From Brachypodius melanocephalos (lineage: Eukaryota; Chordata; Aves; Passeriformes; Pycnonotidae), in assembly GCA_013398615.1 (NCBI GenBank), contig VZSR01003807.1, forward strand, positions 16,384,237 to 16,448,236: a stretch of DNA of 64,000 nucleotides. Direction: 5' to 3'. Both the position numbers and the translations under genes were made by a program. Of the stretch, positions 12,350 to 25,684 are shown piece after piece. Under the pieces are notes generated by a model. That model was not told the origin of the DNA, searched no databases, and saw only the letters and a program-made list of their open reading frames with translations. How positions within the stretch are numbered: the stretch's first letter is position 1; every line of letters begins with the position of its first letter.

Positions 12350-12453
12350 ATGGCGTCCATGGCCTCGCTGCTCCTCGGCGCTCTCCTGGCGCTGCTCCCG
12401 CTCTCCGGAGCGGCCGCCGCGACGCTCCCCGACTCCTACCAGGACCTGTGCAG
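12350..12453 (+). CDS. IGF2R: IGF2R exon 1: signal peptide and start of domain 1
   Basis: Codes residues 1-34 plus two bases of codon 35. A hydrophobic signal peptide (Leu/Ala-rich, residues 5-22) is followed by a likely cleavage around Ala22-Ala24 and the first domain 1 cysteine, Cys34. A second in-frame ATG lies at 12359. I chose 12350 because it is the first in frame and has G at +4; neither ATG has a purine at -3. The donor is CAG|GTGGGC and the intron is phase 2. The leader is shorter than the roughly 40-residue mammalian one. Confidence 0.9.
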
Positions 12454-15400
12454 GTGGGCGGCCGCTGGGACGCGATGGGGCGGCTGGAGAAGGGCTGTAC
12501 CGGGGGGTACGGGGAGGGCGAGGGTGTCTCCTCCGTGCCCGTGCCGCTCCTGCCCTCCGCGGGAGCGCAGCGCCGGGACTCGGCAGCGCGGGCCCGGTCG
12601 CCCGTTCCGGGAAGGGTCGGGCCGGGGATCTCCGGGGCAAGCGGCCGCCGTGTCCCCCCGGGCGTGAGGCCGAGGCTGGTTCATGGCGAACGCGCAGCCG
12701 GGCTGGGTGCCTGCAGGGGTGGCTGAGTGAGGGGCCGGTGCCCTCCGGGACCTCTGTGCGTGGATCGCTGCAGATACAGGAAATCTGCGGGTGAGAGGAT
12801 GAGTAGACTTGCTCTATGCAAGTCGCCTGTGGTCGGTCTAGTCTGAAAAACACAATGTTGTTAGTTTGGAAGGGATGTCGCTTAAGAGTTGGCTTCTTGC
12901 TAAGGATATCACCAGGTGCCATTCAGTTACTTACAGGTGAGTTGAGAAAGCTTTGGGAAGCTTAGCACGTGGAGATGTCACCATTATTCATGTCTTGACA
13001 TTTTTCTGCTCAAATTTCAGCCGTGAATTTAATCTAGCAGTAATACCTCGCCAGTCTTAATTTTTTAATTATTTAGCCAGAATATGCTGGGTATATACAA
13101 GAACACGTTATTTCAGTCAGTGTCACTGCAAGGCACCAGTGTAGCAGAGTGAATGTAGTGCTAAGGGCAGAGGTTGGATCGATGGAGGGAATGGGCTGTC
13201 CACCCGGTAGAATCTGGGATGTGCTATTGTTAAGTGGTGAAAAGGGGGGAAAAGTGGATTGGCTTGCGAGAATAACCCATGAGGGTGGCAAAAATTGGTT
13301 TTGTGGTTTTGTCAGATGACCATCCTAATTGCAGAATTGAGAAACTATCATGTAGCTTCTGGAGGGAGTTTAACCACTCCAATGAGTGACTTTTGCTGGT
13401 GGTGGGGTTTTTTTTGCCTGAAAAAAAAAAAAAACCCAAACCGAAAAACCACACCTCTCTCTAAATTATTTGATTGTCAAGCACTTCCTACTCTAATAAT
13501 GTTAAGGCCTGTCAGTGTCTGTCTTGGCTTTGTTGTGTGTCTGTGGCTAGAGGAATATTTGAGAGTGCTATGGAGAGACGTGCAGTCTTATTTCAGATGC
13601 AAATTATTTAAGCTGGTTTCATTTTGTTACTGGCCTGGCGAGTGAGAATAATTTGCACGTAGATAGCACAATCAGCAGGTTTCTTTTTAAGATGGACTGC
13701 TTCAAAAACCTGTATTTGCTGTTGTGCCATGGTGAGGAAAGAACTGCATTGAAGGAATTACGTCCAGTAATCCATAATGGGTAAAAGAAAAAATAAGAAC
13801 TTGTGTTCTGATAGATGGGAAGTCCCCATGGACTTCAGTGGCAAAGTTTCTTCTTTGGTACAGTTGCCAAAAAACTGTACCAAGTGAGGAATGATGCAGG
13901 CAGTGCAAGCACTCTACTGATGGATTTCTCAGCCAAAAGTTACAATGTCAGTGTGCAGAACAACTCCCTGACCAACCTATTTTTGTACTGGCTTGAAACA
14001 AGAGTTTTATTTGTTTTACAGCTGTTAAGAAAACAGTGTTCTGGGTTTTGTGTGCTGTAATAGGGCTGGTGAAACTGCAGCAGCAGTTGTGTCTGGTGTG
14101 TGAATGTCAAAAGGTGGGCAAAGAAGGAAATTGCTGGGGGTTAGAAGAGGCGCTGGCTCTCTTTTAAGTAAGAGTAGGAAAGCTGTTTTGCAGGGAGGAG
14201 GAAAGGTGTCAAAACTGTTTTACGCAAGAACTGCGGCGTGAGGCTACTTAAACTTGAGTTGGAGGTTTTCATTGTTTGTTTTGTGTAGCCTTACTGCTGG
14301 TATGCTTGGATGGTCTCGTGAAGGAAGAAAGGCTTTAATTCTCTGAAATTTGTCTAATGGCACGGTTTCAGTCACTGATTTTGTTATGCTTTCTCCTTTG
14401 TTCTTGTGTGCTCCGACAGCTGACTGTGGCTGTCATGTGACTTGCAGTTGGAGTTCTTTTTTTATCTTCTGTGTAGAGGTTTCTCCAGGATTGCTGCAGT
14501 ATGAGTAGCTGGGAAAGAATACAGGGAGCTGATTGGATATAAGAGGTTACTGGCCAGTTTGGTCTCTCCCATTTTTCTTCTTCCCCTTATATCTTTCATG
14601 TTACAATGCAATAAAAGATCTGGAATTAGAGTTAATTTTGTGACATGTTATTTAAGTCCGTCTACTTCAAAAGAAGTCTTGACAGTTTGGGTTCACCTTC
14701 CACATAACACTGCAAAAATTGCTGTGTAACTTTCCTTTGTTTCTAAAAAAAAATACAGAATATGTTTTGAGTGTGATGGTAGAGCAGCAAATACAAACTG
14801 CCTCCTCTGTGGGCTGTTTTGCCTGAAAATTTATACTGGATGAGAGGTGATTTAATGACCAGTGGTGCTTTTGCCCCCTTGCAAGGATAGGAGCTGGTGC
14901 ATAACTTCAATGATTTTTAGACTTGTGGATGTTAGGGAATCTCAAACTGCTACACAACACAGGAATACTATTACAGAGACTTCAAATTTTGGGGTTGTAA
15001 GTCAATTCTATTTTATGTTAAATGTGTAGTTTTTAATAACACAACTTCTACAGCTGACTGTACCTACACTTCTGTTCATTCAAAACACTGTCTTTTCAGC
15101 CTTTGTTGTGAAACCACAACTGTGCTCATCTGTGCTGCTTGAAACCCCAAGTGTTCTGCTTGGCCTTGGTGGAGAAGCACATGCTGAGTACAGAGAGGTG
15201 ACCTTTGGGTGAACTCATTTAGCTCTATTACGTGCTTTGACATATTTAAGTGGGAGATGTCATAAATAAGATCTTACTGGACTTACATACCAATGTGAGT
15301 GGTTGTGCCTGGGAAGCTGCCATTGTAATGTCTGAATGTGATCTTTCAGCACGAGCCACCTCCTACAGCTCTTGCACACTTAAACTTCAGATTTCTACCC

Positions 15401-18400
15401 CTTTTCTTAAGCATTCTGTAAAATGGTATGGTAGATGTGGTTTAGAGTGCAGCATGAAAGACCAAATGTCTTCTGGATGCAAAAAGCAGAAGAGCTTGTT
15501 GTGTAGCTGTAAGGCTGTCATGCATGATGCACACACAAGAAAACTTGCCTGAAGATACACAGTGTGCGTGGTAGTTGGAAAAGGGGCCGAGTGAGTTAGA
15601 GCAGAATTAAGAATGGGCGGGGATGCATTAAAAAGCTCTTGAGGCATAGTGATGGCTGTACTTTGTGTTGTTCAAGCTCTTATTTTCTGTAAGGAGAGCT
15701 TGCTTTGACATAGAGATTTCTTTACCATACATATTCGTGTGAAAATGGTAGTTGCATCTCATAGTAATTTCAGTGGCAAGTGATGTGCAAGCTTCAAATT
15801 TATTTGGAACAATTGGAAATGGTTCCTGATCTTGTCTGCCCGAGATTGTGCTGGTTGAAACTGCTGGTAAAGAGCTTTGGGTGCTCGTTTAATCTCTGCA
15901 GTGTGCTGATAGCTGAGAAGCATCTGGGCACAAAATCGTGCGGATGCATAATCACATGTGGATCTGCTTTCCAGCTCTGTGGTTGTAGGTTGCCTTGTCT
16001 CTCTGCCAGGTCATCTGTATAACAGCCCCTCAGCAAAATGAGCTATTCCAGTGCATTCCCCAGAGAGGAAACGCATGATTCTTTGTGACTGTGCTTTACA
16101 GCTGTTTGGAGCAGGGTGCACTGTTCCCCCCAGCAGTCATCCCTTGGGTAACAGTTTGAGAACCAAAAAGCTTGAGCTGTTGTTGGGGACTGATGACTGG
16201 TGCTCTGCTGATCTGAAGCAGTTCCCTAGTGCTCAGACCTCAAAGAGGCTCTGGTGTTGGGATGCATGTGCTGTGATGGGGGTTAGCCTTCTGCACCTTG
16301 CTTGATTGACTTCAGTGCCTCAGCTTCTCATCACAAAATAAACTAGGCCTGCTTTTCCCTTTCTTGTGTTATTTTTTTCATATTGCTTCTTTGCTTTGTT
16401 TAATAAATAAATTTAAAAAACCCCCAGAGCTCTGATTTGATGTTGCAGCTTGCTGAAAAGTAGATTAATTTTCTTTTTCTTGTGATTGCTTCAGTATCTC
16501 AAAAACAATGCTTGTTAGCTGGAAAGGTTACCTGCAGGCAAGGTTATTCCAAATAACTCGTTTGGACCTTGCTTACACAACTGCTTTTGAAAGTGGTCTG
16601 AGCTGGCCCTGCCTCCTTCTGTGCCTCCCACTGCTGGTGCATGGCCAGAAACCACCGTGAGCCAGACGGGGAAATGACCAGGCTCAATGCCCCCTCCACA
16701 CACATGCACACGCACCTGTTGTTTTTGCTTGAGTTAATTTTGAGAGAGGACAGTCCCTGAGCCCAGCTTGTGTCAGGTGCTTGGGCCGGCAGCACTGGCA
16801 GCAGACAGGAGAGCCTGCCTTGGCGGGCTTGATGTGGGTGTATGTTTCATCCCTCTAATTGTGGGATAGTTCACAGTTGGTTTATCAGAAAACAAGCGTC
16901 ATGTTGTGGTTTCAGCAAAAATACCTCTTTGACAGTTTTATTCAGGGCAGACAGTGTATTTGAGCGCTGATCTTGAACTGCTCCAGAAATGGCTGTTTGA
17001 ATGATTTAATCTGTGAGGTGGCGTCTGTACTGAGTCCCCTGGATCAGAGGATGCATCACACTCCACCCCATGATCATGGCTATTGCTTTTTAAAGGTGCT
17101 GATACAACAACTCCCTAAACTAGCTCAACTGCATTGAAGCAGGGTAACTTAAGCCTTTCAAACAAGATAACTTTGCCTGGCCCTGGCAGAGAGATGATGA
17201 CATCAGGTATCATCGCTGGTGGAGGTGATTGCTGAGCAAGCTGGAGGAAGCCAGTCCACGTGACTCACGTGGTTAGGATGGGCAATGTGATTGCCAACAG
17301 ATTGTTTCCATTATGGATTGCAGTAGAGAGGTCAGCTTTGTATCTTACTGGAAAGTAGAGCACATGCAACTTGAAGGCACTGATTTAGTGCCAGGAGTCT
17401 TACTTGTTGAGAAATAATTCTTGCTTTTGCTGTGAAAGTACTTTGCATCTCTGAGAACAGCTGCTTAGGCTACATCCAGGCTGCTGTTACTCACAATGAA
17501 TAAATCCCACCTTGCTCCTCCCACACATAAAAAAAATAGAAGTCTCTGTAACATCCATGAAAGTAATACTAGTCTGAAACTACACTAGATTTTCACTTCT
17601 GTGTGCCCCTGAAGTTGTGGTTTGGAATGTGATTGAACGTTGGATTTCATATTTCTTTTGTGCAGACTGTTTTGGATTCTTCAACCTTCCCTGCCCAGGG
17701 GCCTGTGACAGGGCAGAGGGAAGGTCTGGCTTCAGTGGCTGCTTTGCTTCTGTTCTGTAAGCTGCTCATCTTGTTTCTCTTTTGCTTCTGGCCTGTGGGT
17801 GAACTGACTTGAAGATGCCGATTTCTTCTGTTTCATAGCACGGAACTGGGAAAGCAAAACCTTAATCTCTGAGTGATAATTCTGTTGTGTGAAGAACTTA
17901 AATTCTTGTTCCCTTCACAAACAGATTTTTACTTGTAAGTCTCTATAAAAAACCAACAACACACTGAAGAACATGCCAGCTTGATCAAAAACTTTGTGCC
18001 ATAGTATTGTATGTTACCTTTTTGTCATCTTCCAGAACCAGTCAAAAATAAAGAGTACCGGAGCCCTTGAGAAATTTTCATTTCTCAGTTTGGGAAATGC
18101 AAACTTTCTGGGGCTTCATTGTGAAGAAATTTGGTTTGGATCGAAATGCAATTTCTCCTGGATGTAAAACCAGCTTTGGTTTTAATCTCTTGCTGTTTTC
18201 AGAGCCCTTTAAGACAGTCAGGTTCTTCTAACTTTTTTGTGTGTTGAGAAGCTTTATTCCATTGCTGAACTTTGGTTATTCGGTACTGTAGCTAAATTCT
18301 CATCATCCTCCTGCATCAATTTTGCCCTTATCTACTTCAGAAATGCAACAGACTAGCTGAGAGAATTAATCAGTAGGATTGTAAAAGGTCATGTCTGCCT

Positions 18401-20176
18401 GCTTATGAGAAAAGAATAATGGCAAGTATTTGTCTAGGATTGAGACACAGTCCTTGAATACATACTTTTATTGGTGTTTTGGGTGTGACTCAATACCTGG
18501 CAAGTTATTTTTGACACTTATATTAGGATATAAAGCCTCAAATATAATAATATACTAATATATAAAGATTTTCTTTGTTTTTTCCGTTCACAGAGAATGC
18601 TCTTTTATTTGTCCCTAAGTTGTTCCAGCCATTAACAGTCTGAAATGAGCACGGCTGCTGTAGTACAGGGAATCCAAGAGCCCCGTAATCAGTAATTAAC
18701 AGGGAAAAGTATCTGATATCTTACTGTTGGATCTTTGATTAGGTGTGGGATGCACTGGCTTTGAGAGGAATTCTCAGAGGATTTAAAATTTAAGTTAAAG
18801 AATATAAAGTAGCTGAACCGTTGTTGCCCCTTTCTCCTCCAAGGACTAGTGTTCAGAGCTGAACAGGAATGGTTTCTCCTCCTGGGGGGGTTCTGGAGTA
18901 TGATAATGCTGAGTGGTGCAACACGTATGATCTGGAGACCAAGGCAAACAAACCTGATGGGTGAAGCTTCTTATCAGCTGAGAATTGTACATTAAGACAA
19001 ATGCTTCTGTGGGTCAAATAGGTGCACTAAATTTTGTGTGAGTTCTAAATAACAGGGATGCCTAGTACTTACCAGGCACTTACTCACTCTGGTGTCCTCA
19101 GTTTTCTGATGGTTTGATGAATCTGTATTAATCCTACTGAATTTTCCACTTGGAATAGAAAGGCAGCTGGGGAATATGTTGTGTTGCAAAAATCAAGTGT
19201 CCAGAGGATGCAGGCTGCTGCCAATGCCAGAAGAGGAGTAGCTGAGCCAAGGTGACAGCAAACATTTATTGAGGTGTGCTTTTTTTTAACAGAGCTTGGC
19301 CAGAGCACCCTGATAGTAAGCCAGGCTGTCTAAAGAGCTCCTGGCTCTAAACTAGGTGACCTGGGCCTGCCTCAAAACTGAGCAGTGCTGTGTCATGCAA
19401 CTGACCACATTTCACTGCAGTCATACTGCCTGCTGTGAGGGGAAGGGATCCTTGATCTGCCTCTGAACTGTGCTGTGTTTGATTTTCTTCTGCTGTTACT
19501 CAGATTTATTCCCAGTTATATTTAACCAGAGCTTCGTGTTCCTTTTCCAGTTTTCAGACAGCTGGCTTTCTGATGCGTATGGAGCTAGGTAGTGTGATCT
19601 TTCACTGAGTTTCTTGAAGATAGCTCTGCTTGGTTTCCAGTTTTTGACATGTATATGATGCCTAAAGGTGCAGCTAGGCCCTAAAAATCACTGTTAGCAT
19701 CTTTTGGTCTGAATTACTGTAAGACTCTCAACCCCAATTTTGACCCTGAAGCTGGGTGGCTCTACTGCTCTATTCCACTTAGACTTAGCACTTCTACCAC
19801 TGTTATTGGGCAGAACACTAAGGTGCAGTAGTGTCCAGCCTGCCAAAGACATCTGAGAAATTTATCAGGCTGTCAAGGATAACATATCACAGGTGGTGAT
19901 TGTTAGGGTGGCCTTTACAGAGGTTTGATGGAGAAGAATGGATAATTGGATGTTCAAGAAAGGGAAAAATGGACTCGATGTTACATTCCACAAGTGGTTA
20001 AATCTGTTTTGCTCTTAGTCCCAGCATTTCTGGTATTTACAAATATAGAACATGAATAGGAATTTAAGTTAGTGGTGCTCTTAGCCTTAAACTTGGTTCT
20101 TTCAGGGGCTGGTATCTAGATGATATGCAATTCAGACAACTTGAATACCAACTGACAGGCGTTTTTTTCTTTTCAG
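12454..20176 (+). other. IGF2R: IGF2R intron 1 (7.7 kb)
   Basis: The first about 300 bases continue the CpG island; the rest is ordinary low-CpG DNA. It has A/T runs, such as the poly-T/poly-A pair near 13407-13435 and the AT-rich patch at 18530-18570. No exon, RNA gene or clear transposable element was recognised in it. Confidence 0.8.
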
Positions 20177-20310
20177 TTACACTTGGGAAGCAATTGATGC
20201 AGACAAAGAGGTGCTTTATAAAATAAATTTCTGTTCTGGTGTTGAAGAGTGTGGAAGAACAAGTGCAGTCTGTGCATATGACATCAAGAAGAATACCCAT
20301 CAGTCTGTAG
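20177..20310 (+). CDS. IGF2R: IGF2R exon 2: domain 1
   Basis: Codes residues 35-79. It continues Cys-Ser-Tyr-Thr-Trp-Glu-Ala of domain 1, includes the INFC strand (cf. INVC in other repeats) and SAVC, and ends in a phase-1 intron at GTAG|GTAAGT. The acceptor is TTTTCAG at 20176. Confidence 0.95.
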
Positions 20311-23300
20311 GTAAGTCGACAAGTGTCTTGTAGGTAGTTCAGAGCCATGTTAATGATGGTCTTATAGCTATTGCCAAGTTTGATGTGTTAGCAAAGATCT
20401 CCACCCCCTTCTTGGAACTGTGTAAAACTTCATTTTGTTGCAGATTTACTAGGGAAATTTGGTAAAACATGATCTGATTGTAGATAATGACTTTATGGGA
20501 TAGTGAAATGTATCTTATGCTCTAGTTAATTGTAATCTAGTGTGAAAGTATGCAAGGCTACCTCTGGTAGAATAAGTGCATCTACCTGTGGGAGGATATG
20601 GACTGTGCACAATTTTGTAAATACTGAACACAGGACAGAGCTTGAGTTAGAGCTCTAAGTATGCACAGCCTAGCCTGGTGTAATATCAGATCTTTGTTCA
20701 GAGGCAGGTTACTCTCTGTAATGCAATCTTGGGAGTATTGCTAAGTGTCTGGGGTGTCATCTTCAAGTTGTTCCACACAAAAAGGAAGTTAATTACATGC
20801 AGTTCTGTGGTTGTGGTTACACTTGTCAACTCTGGTGACAGCTTCAGTAGTTCACAGATGTCCTTGGTATTCTGAGGAGAGGCGGGCTTGTGCATGCTGA
20901 TCTAAATATGGAACTGGTGTATTCCTATACACATATACATGATTCCATCAGTCAGAAGCACCTTATGTGCTGAACAGTATTTTTTCATGAGTTCATGGTA
21001 CTTATTTTCATGGATGTTTGTCGCTTTCAAGGTTTCTTTTGTGTTTTGGCTAACAAAACAATAATATATGAGTACTGTTCAAGAAGCTTTCTCATAGATA
21101 ACTAACTTCTAATAGAATGAAGTAATAGCATTCTGAAGAGCAATATCTCTTCAGACTGCTTCCTAGTATCTGCAGATCTGAAGCCTGATTTAACATGGTC
21201 ACCAATCTTGCCAGCCATTGGCAGACAGCTCTTAAAAGAAGCTGGGTCTTCATTGAATTGCTTCAGCTTGAACTGCCAGAGTATGGTGAGGAGGAAGGTG
21301 TTTCTCATCTGTATGCCAATGCAAAGAAGTTAGTCAGCTTCCATTCTTCCCACATGTCTCTATTAACCGTACAGATATTTTAGTTTGTCTATGGTCAATC
21401 AGTGCTTTTCAAACAAACTGTTAATGTTGGGACCCAGGCTTATAGAATCACAGAGAGCGTGAATAAAGGTATATTCAGGCTCCAGAGTTCTCTGAGATGG
21501 GTGGTTAGATTGCATTTGCATTCAAGCTGCAGCTGCATGTAGTGCAGCATCTTCTCTGAGGAGTCTGGCATGTTAGAGCACTTGGTGCTGTTATTCTTGT
21601 CATTTTAAGACTGAAACACATTTTTATTCCCTGCTGATGGGGATCTCAGCTCATGTGCTGTTGATGCTTCAGTTGCCTGTGGATTAGAAAAGAAAGCAGC
21701 ATCTGAGTGTCTGTTTTAACATGCTGCTTTGGGTGAGACTGGAATGTGGCAGGTGGAGTGAGATTGAGGAAGTCTGTTCTCCCCAGGGAAGTGTGAGAAC
21801 TAGAGGCTTTTGTAGGTTTTGTTCCACACTTCTTGTGGAGAGAGGAAGGGAAAACAGAGCTGGGTGATGACTGAACAGTATCAAATATTCCTCTGTATGC
21901 AAACCTTGAGTTCCTGAGTGTCTCAGTGCTAGTGAGTGGAAGAGGATTTAGCAACAGATATACTGTGGTCTTGCTGAGGCAGTTTGAAATGACTTTCAAA
22001 GGTTAAGCCATGAATCTTGTTCAAGTGGGATATGTTTTTCACTACCCTGAAATAAAGTGAGAAATCAAGGTGAGCAGTTAACATTGTCATTGACTTTTGC
22101 TTTGTTCTACTGGTCAAATTGTCCAAGTTTTGTTCTTGCTTATGCCTCTAAACGCCTTGGAGCTTCATCACCATCAAACTGGGTTTAGATAATGCTAATG
22201 GGTTATCAAGCTTGTTTGTTAAAAAAAAAATCACTCCTATCAAGAAAAGAGGAATCTCTCTGATCCAGATGTAGGCAGGTGTAGACTCCTGGTTACCTAA
22301 ACCAGCTGAACCACATACTTGTCTTCAAGCAATCCAGATGAAATGAGGTTACCTGTATGCCAAAGCTGTAGAGAGATGAAGGACTTTTATTTGGGGGAAG
22401 AAGGGCAATTTGTCAATTGATAAATTTTAAGTTATAAGCTTTCTTCAAATATGGGCTTAATCAGTTCTTAATTCTTTCAGTAAAAAAAAAATTGCAAACA
22501 ATTGTTTTGTTTTTTAAATATTAGCTGTGCAAGGGATGACAGCTCTCAGATTGCTTGTTGCTCCCAGCTTTGAGGGGTGTTAAGGCCATATGCTCTGTGG
22601 CATAATCGGTCTGTATCCCGGGGAAGCCTTGTGGCCAATCTTAACTGTGTGTCAATTATGTACCAGGGTTTGCATGGAGATCCCAAAGGCCTCTCCTCTG
22701 CACTTTTATTGAGTAATCCTAGACGTTTTCAAGGGTAGGCAAATGTTTAGTTCACGAACATCAGTGAGAATGGAAATGACGTGGTAGTTATTTAACTTTT
22801 AAACTTACCATGAGACCTAGTGACTCATGTGCCATGTTCTTGGACTGCTCCTAGAAAATGGTGATACTACTTAAAGTGTCTGTTAACCTGATGGTGAAAT
22901 GTGCACTTTGTCCAGCTGCTGTAGGGTGAGTGGACATGAAATGATAGCTGCCACTTAAATGCCACTATCTTCTGGACAACTGTTTAGATATCTTCCAGGA
23001 TGGCCTTTTTCCTGCTCAGTAGCTAAACAGATGGAATCAATGAGCAGAAAGTGTTGTGCCTTTGATACCGATTTAATGCAACTGTGTAAAGTGAAGTATT
23101 TGGTGCTAATTTTTGTGATCAAATCAGTACTAGCTGATTTGTAGTGTGTTGCTTTGTGGAAGCAACATATCTCTGAAGTCATGAGGAAACATGAGTGGTG
23201 ATTGTAGAGAGAGCTTGATGTTACAGTAAAAGTGATTGCAGCTCTGGAAGGAAGCTGATCATGTCAGGGGTTGATATTCCTTGCGCTGTGAGACAGGCTG

Positions 23301-25559
23301 TGATGAGGCCACTGAAGAGACTTTTACTAAAACTTTCAGCAAGTTCCCAAGTTAATTGTAAGCATGCAAGGGGGAAGAGAGCATACGTGTTGGCATGTAG
23401 TAAACAAGATATACTGGCTGAACTTGTTTTTTCTTGAATATTACTTTAACTGAGAAAATTGGAATCAGCTCACAAGTGCCTTTAACCCAATTCTGGTTTT
23501 AGCAGAGAGACGAGCTAGTGCTTACAGAGCACTGAGTCCTCAGATGGTGCTGCCATGAGTTCTCTGCTAAGTGGGGGCTTATAACTGTATACATTTAGGA
23601 CTGGAGAGGTTTTAAGTCATGTGCATGTGGTTACAATATACATCTCTTGCTTAGAAAGCTATATTGGCTTACTTCTGCTGATCTGTGGAAGAAAAGAGGA
23701 CACCTTGACAATATCTTCTAAGCAATCATGTGATAAGTAACACTCTTGCTCTCAAAGCAGTATGTAGTTCTTAGGTTTGAGAGAGCTGCATGGCACTTTG
23801 GTTAACATCAGTGCTAGAAGCTGTAGAACCTGAAGATGGCCTTTTGATAACACAGGAAATAAAAAGGGCACAAACCATATGTATCACCTTTCTGCCCAGT
23901 TTTTTGACTTCTACTCCTCTTCTCTAGGCTATATTACATGGATGCAGTGTAGTTTTGCTTGAGGAGGTAACAGGCTGGGCAAAGTTCCTACAAGTGTGTT
24001 TTTTAAAATGAAACATTTGGCCTAGGTGCAAAGCTGCTGTCTGCAGTGATTACAGATTTGACTTGCTTTCTCCCTAGCGTAGACATAAACTAAACTGGAA
24101 GGGGGGAAGGCTGGTCCATGCTCACACTTTAAGCATTTTCTGTAGTTCAAACCAAACTTGTTGCAGAATTAAAATGTACTTCTCAGAAAAAAAAATAAAA
24201 AACCAGACTGAAGTTAGCACATAATATCTAAAAGCAGTTGGTGTTGAATATTAACCAAAATGAGCTTGAGTAGGAAAATTTCAGTGGCCTGAGCTGGTGC
24301 TTATCATGGCTTGAAATGTGTTCCACCTTTCCCCTTCATGTCAAGTGCTGGGGAGAACAGTGTGCAGTGATGAAGCACTGACCCTACTCTTCATGCAGCA
24401 CGTGAGCTGTGCTAAAGGGGATGGGAAATGTGGAGGATTTGCACTGGGGCAGTGGATCTGTGCTGGGTTTGTCTGCAGACAGTGCCAGTGCATGGGCAGC
24501 AGTGTGTTCTTCATTAGGTAAGTTAAAGATTAAGTGGAGCCAGCAATGTGCACCTGCAGCCCAGAAAGCCAGCTGTATCAAAAGCAATGTGGCCAGCAGG
24601 TCGAGGGAGGTGATTCTGCCCCTCCTTTCCCTCTGGTGAGCCTGCACCTGGACTACTGCATCCAGTTTTGGGGTCCTCAGCACAGGGATGACATGCAGAG
24701 GAGGGTCACAAAAGTACTCACAGGGTTGGAGCACCTCTCCTATGAAGACAGAGTGAGAATTAAGGTTAGTTGGGAAAAGAGAAGCTTGGTTAGCTTAGGA
24801 AAGAGAAGACTCCGGGAAGACCTTATTGCAGCATTCTAGTGCTTATAGGAGGCTTATAGGAAAAATGAGGACAGAATTAGCAGGGTCTGTAGTTGTAGGA
24901 CAAGGGGTAATAATTTCTGTTCGAAGGAGGGGAAATTCAGACTAGAATTAAGGGATAAATTTCTTTGTGATGGTGGTGGTGAGGCAATGGAACAAGTTGT
25001 CCAAAGAGGGGTTGCAGATGCCCCATCCTGGAAATGTTCAAGGTCAAGCTGAATAGGGCTCTGAACAACTGATCTAGTTGAAGATGTCCCTGCATATTGC
25101 AGAGGAGTCTCTTCTAAGCAAAATCATTCTGTGATAGACTCTCTCTCATCTTGTGCTGATGCTATTATTATAAATGGTATAAAGGCTGAGAAACTGATAA
25201 ATAGAAGCTGGTAGGAGGAAGGAGTGAATTGTGACTGAAACTAGTTGGTAACAGCTTTCTTTGTTCCTGAAGAGGTGACTAGTTTGTAGTAGCACCTGCT
25301 GTTGTACTTTTATTTTAAAAAGTGTTTGCTAAAAACCTTTAAGAAAGTAGCTGTGATTAGAGGTGTCAAACAGTATCTTAACTTGGATCTGATCTTGAAA
25401 TCAGAAAATCCGGAAAGATCTTCAGTTGTAGTGTCTTCAAGTCGACTGGTATATCTTGTGCTTTTCAGTGGTTGAAACTAGATCCTGTCTGATGGGCTTC
25501 TATGAAGGTGGTGTATTGTAACACCCTTTCCCCCCTCCCTTCTCATTTTTAAACCCTAG
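20311..25559 (+). other. IGF2R: IGF2R intron 2 (5.2 kb), without a CpG island
   Basis: In eutherian mammals this intron holds the imprint-control CpG island and Airn promoter. Here CpG dinucleotides are sparse throughout and no GC-rich block is visible. The only recognised element is the sense CR1 fragment at about 24534-25135. The rest shows nothing I can name. Confidence 0.8.
24534..25135 (+). mobile_element. CR1: CR1 LINE 3' fragment, sense, in intron 2
   Basis: The stretch carries CR1 reverse-transcriptase 3' coding sequence and 3' UTR. It includes CTGGACTACTGCATCCAG, GGAGCACCTCTCCTATGAAGA, a CTCCGGGAAGACCTTATTGC block and ATGCCCCATCCTGGAA, and ends near ATCATTCTGTGATAG, the CR1 terminal octamer. 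Many stops and indels interrupt the frame, so it is an inactive 5'-truncated copy. Confidence 0.9.
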
Positions 25560-25684
25560 GTGACTTAGCCTTGCAAAAAGTTTCGGAAAGTCTTCTGGAG
25601 TTCAACACTACACGTAACTGCTTGCAACAAGGCAGTGAACACCACATTCAGAGCAATATTAACTTCCTGTGTGGGAAAACACTG
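25560..25684 (+). CDS. IGF2R: IGF2R exon 3: domain 1
   Basis: Codes residues 80-121. It contains an NTT N-glycosylation sequon, and the INFLCGKT strand near the end supplies a conserved domain 1 cysteine. Acceptor CCCTAG, donor ACTG|GTAAGT, phase 0. Confidence 0.95.

Noticed and set aside
12170..12922. Long antisense open frame (about 250 codons) over the promoter and exon 1
   Set aside because: It is a by-product of GC-rich CpG-island DNA with few stop codons. It is Pro/Arg-rich, has no domain, and runs antisense across exon 1.
21441..21470. ATAGAATCACAGAGAG as another antisense CR1 end
   Set aside because: Only the short tail-like motif matches; the adjoining sequence does not continue as CR1.
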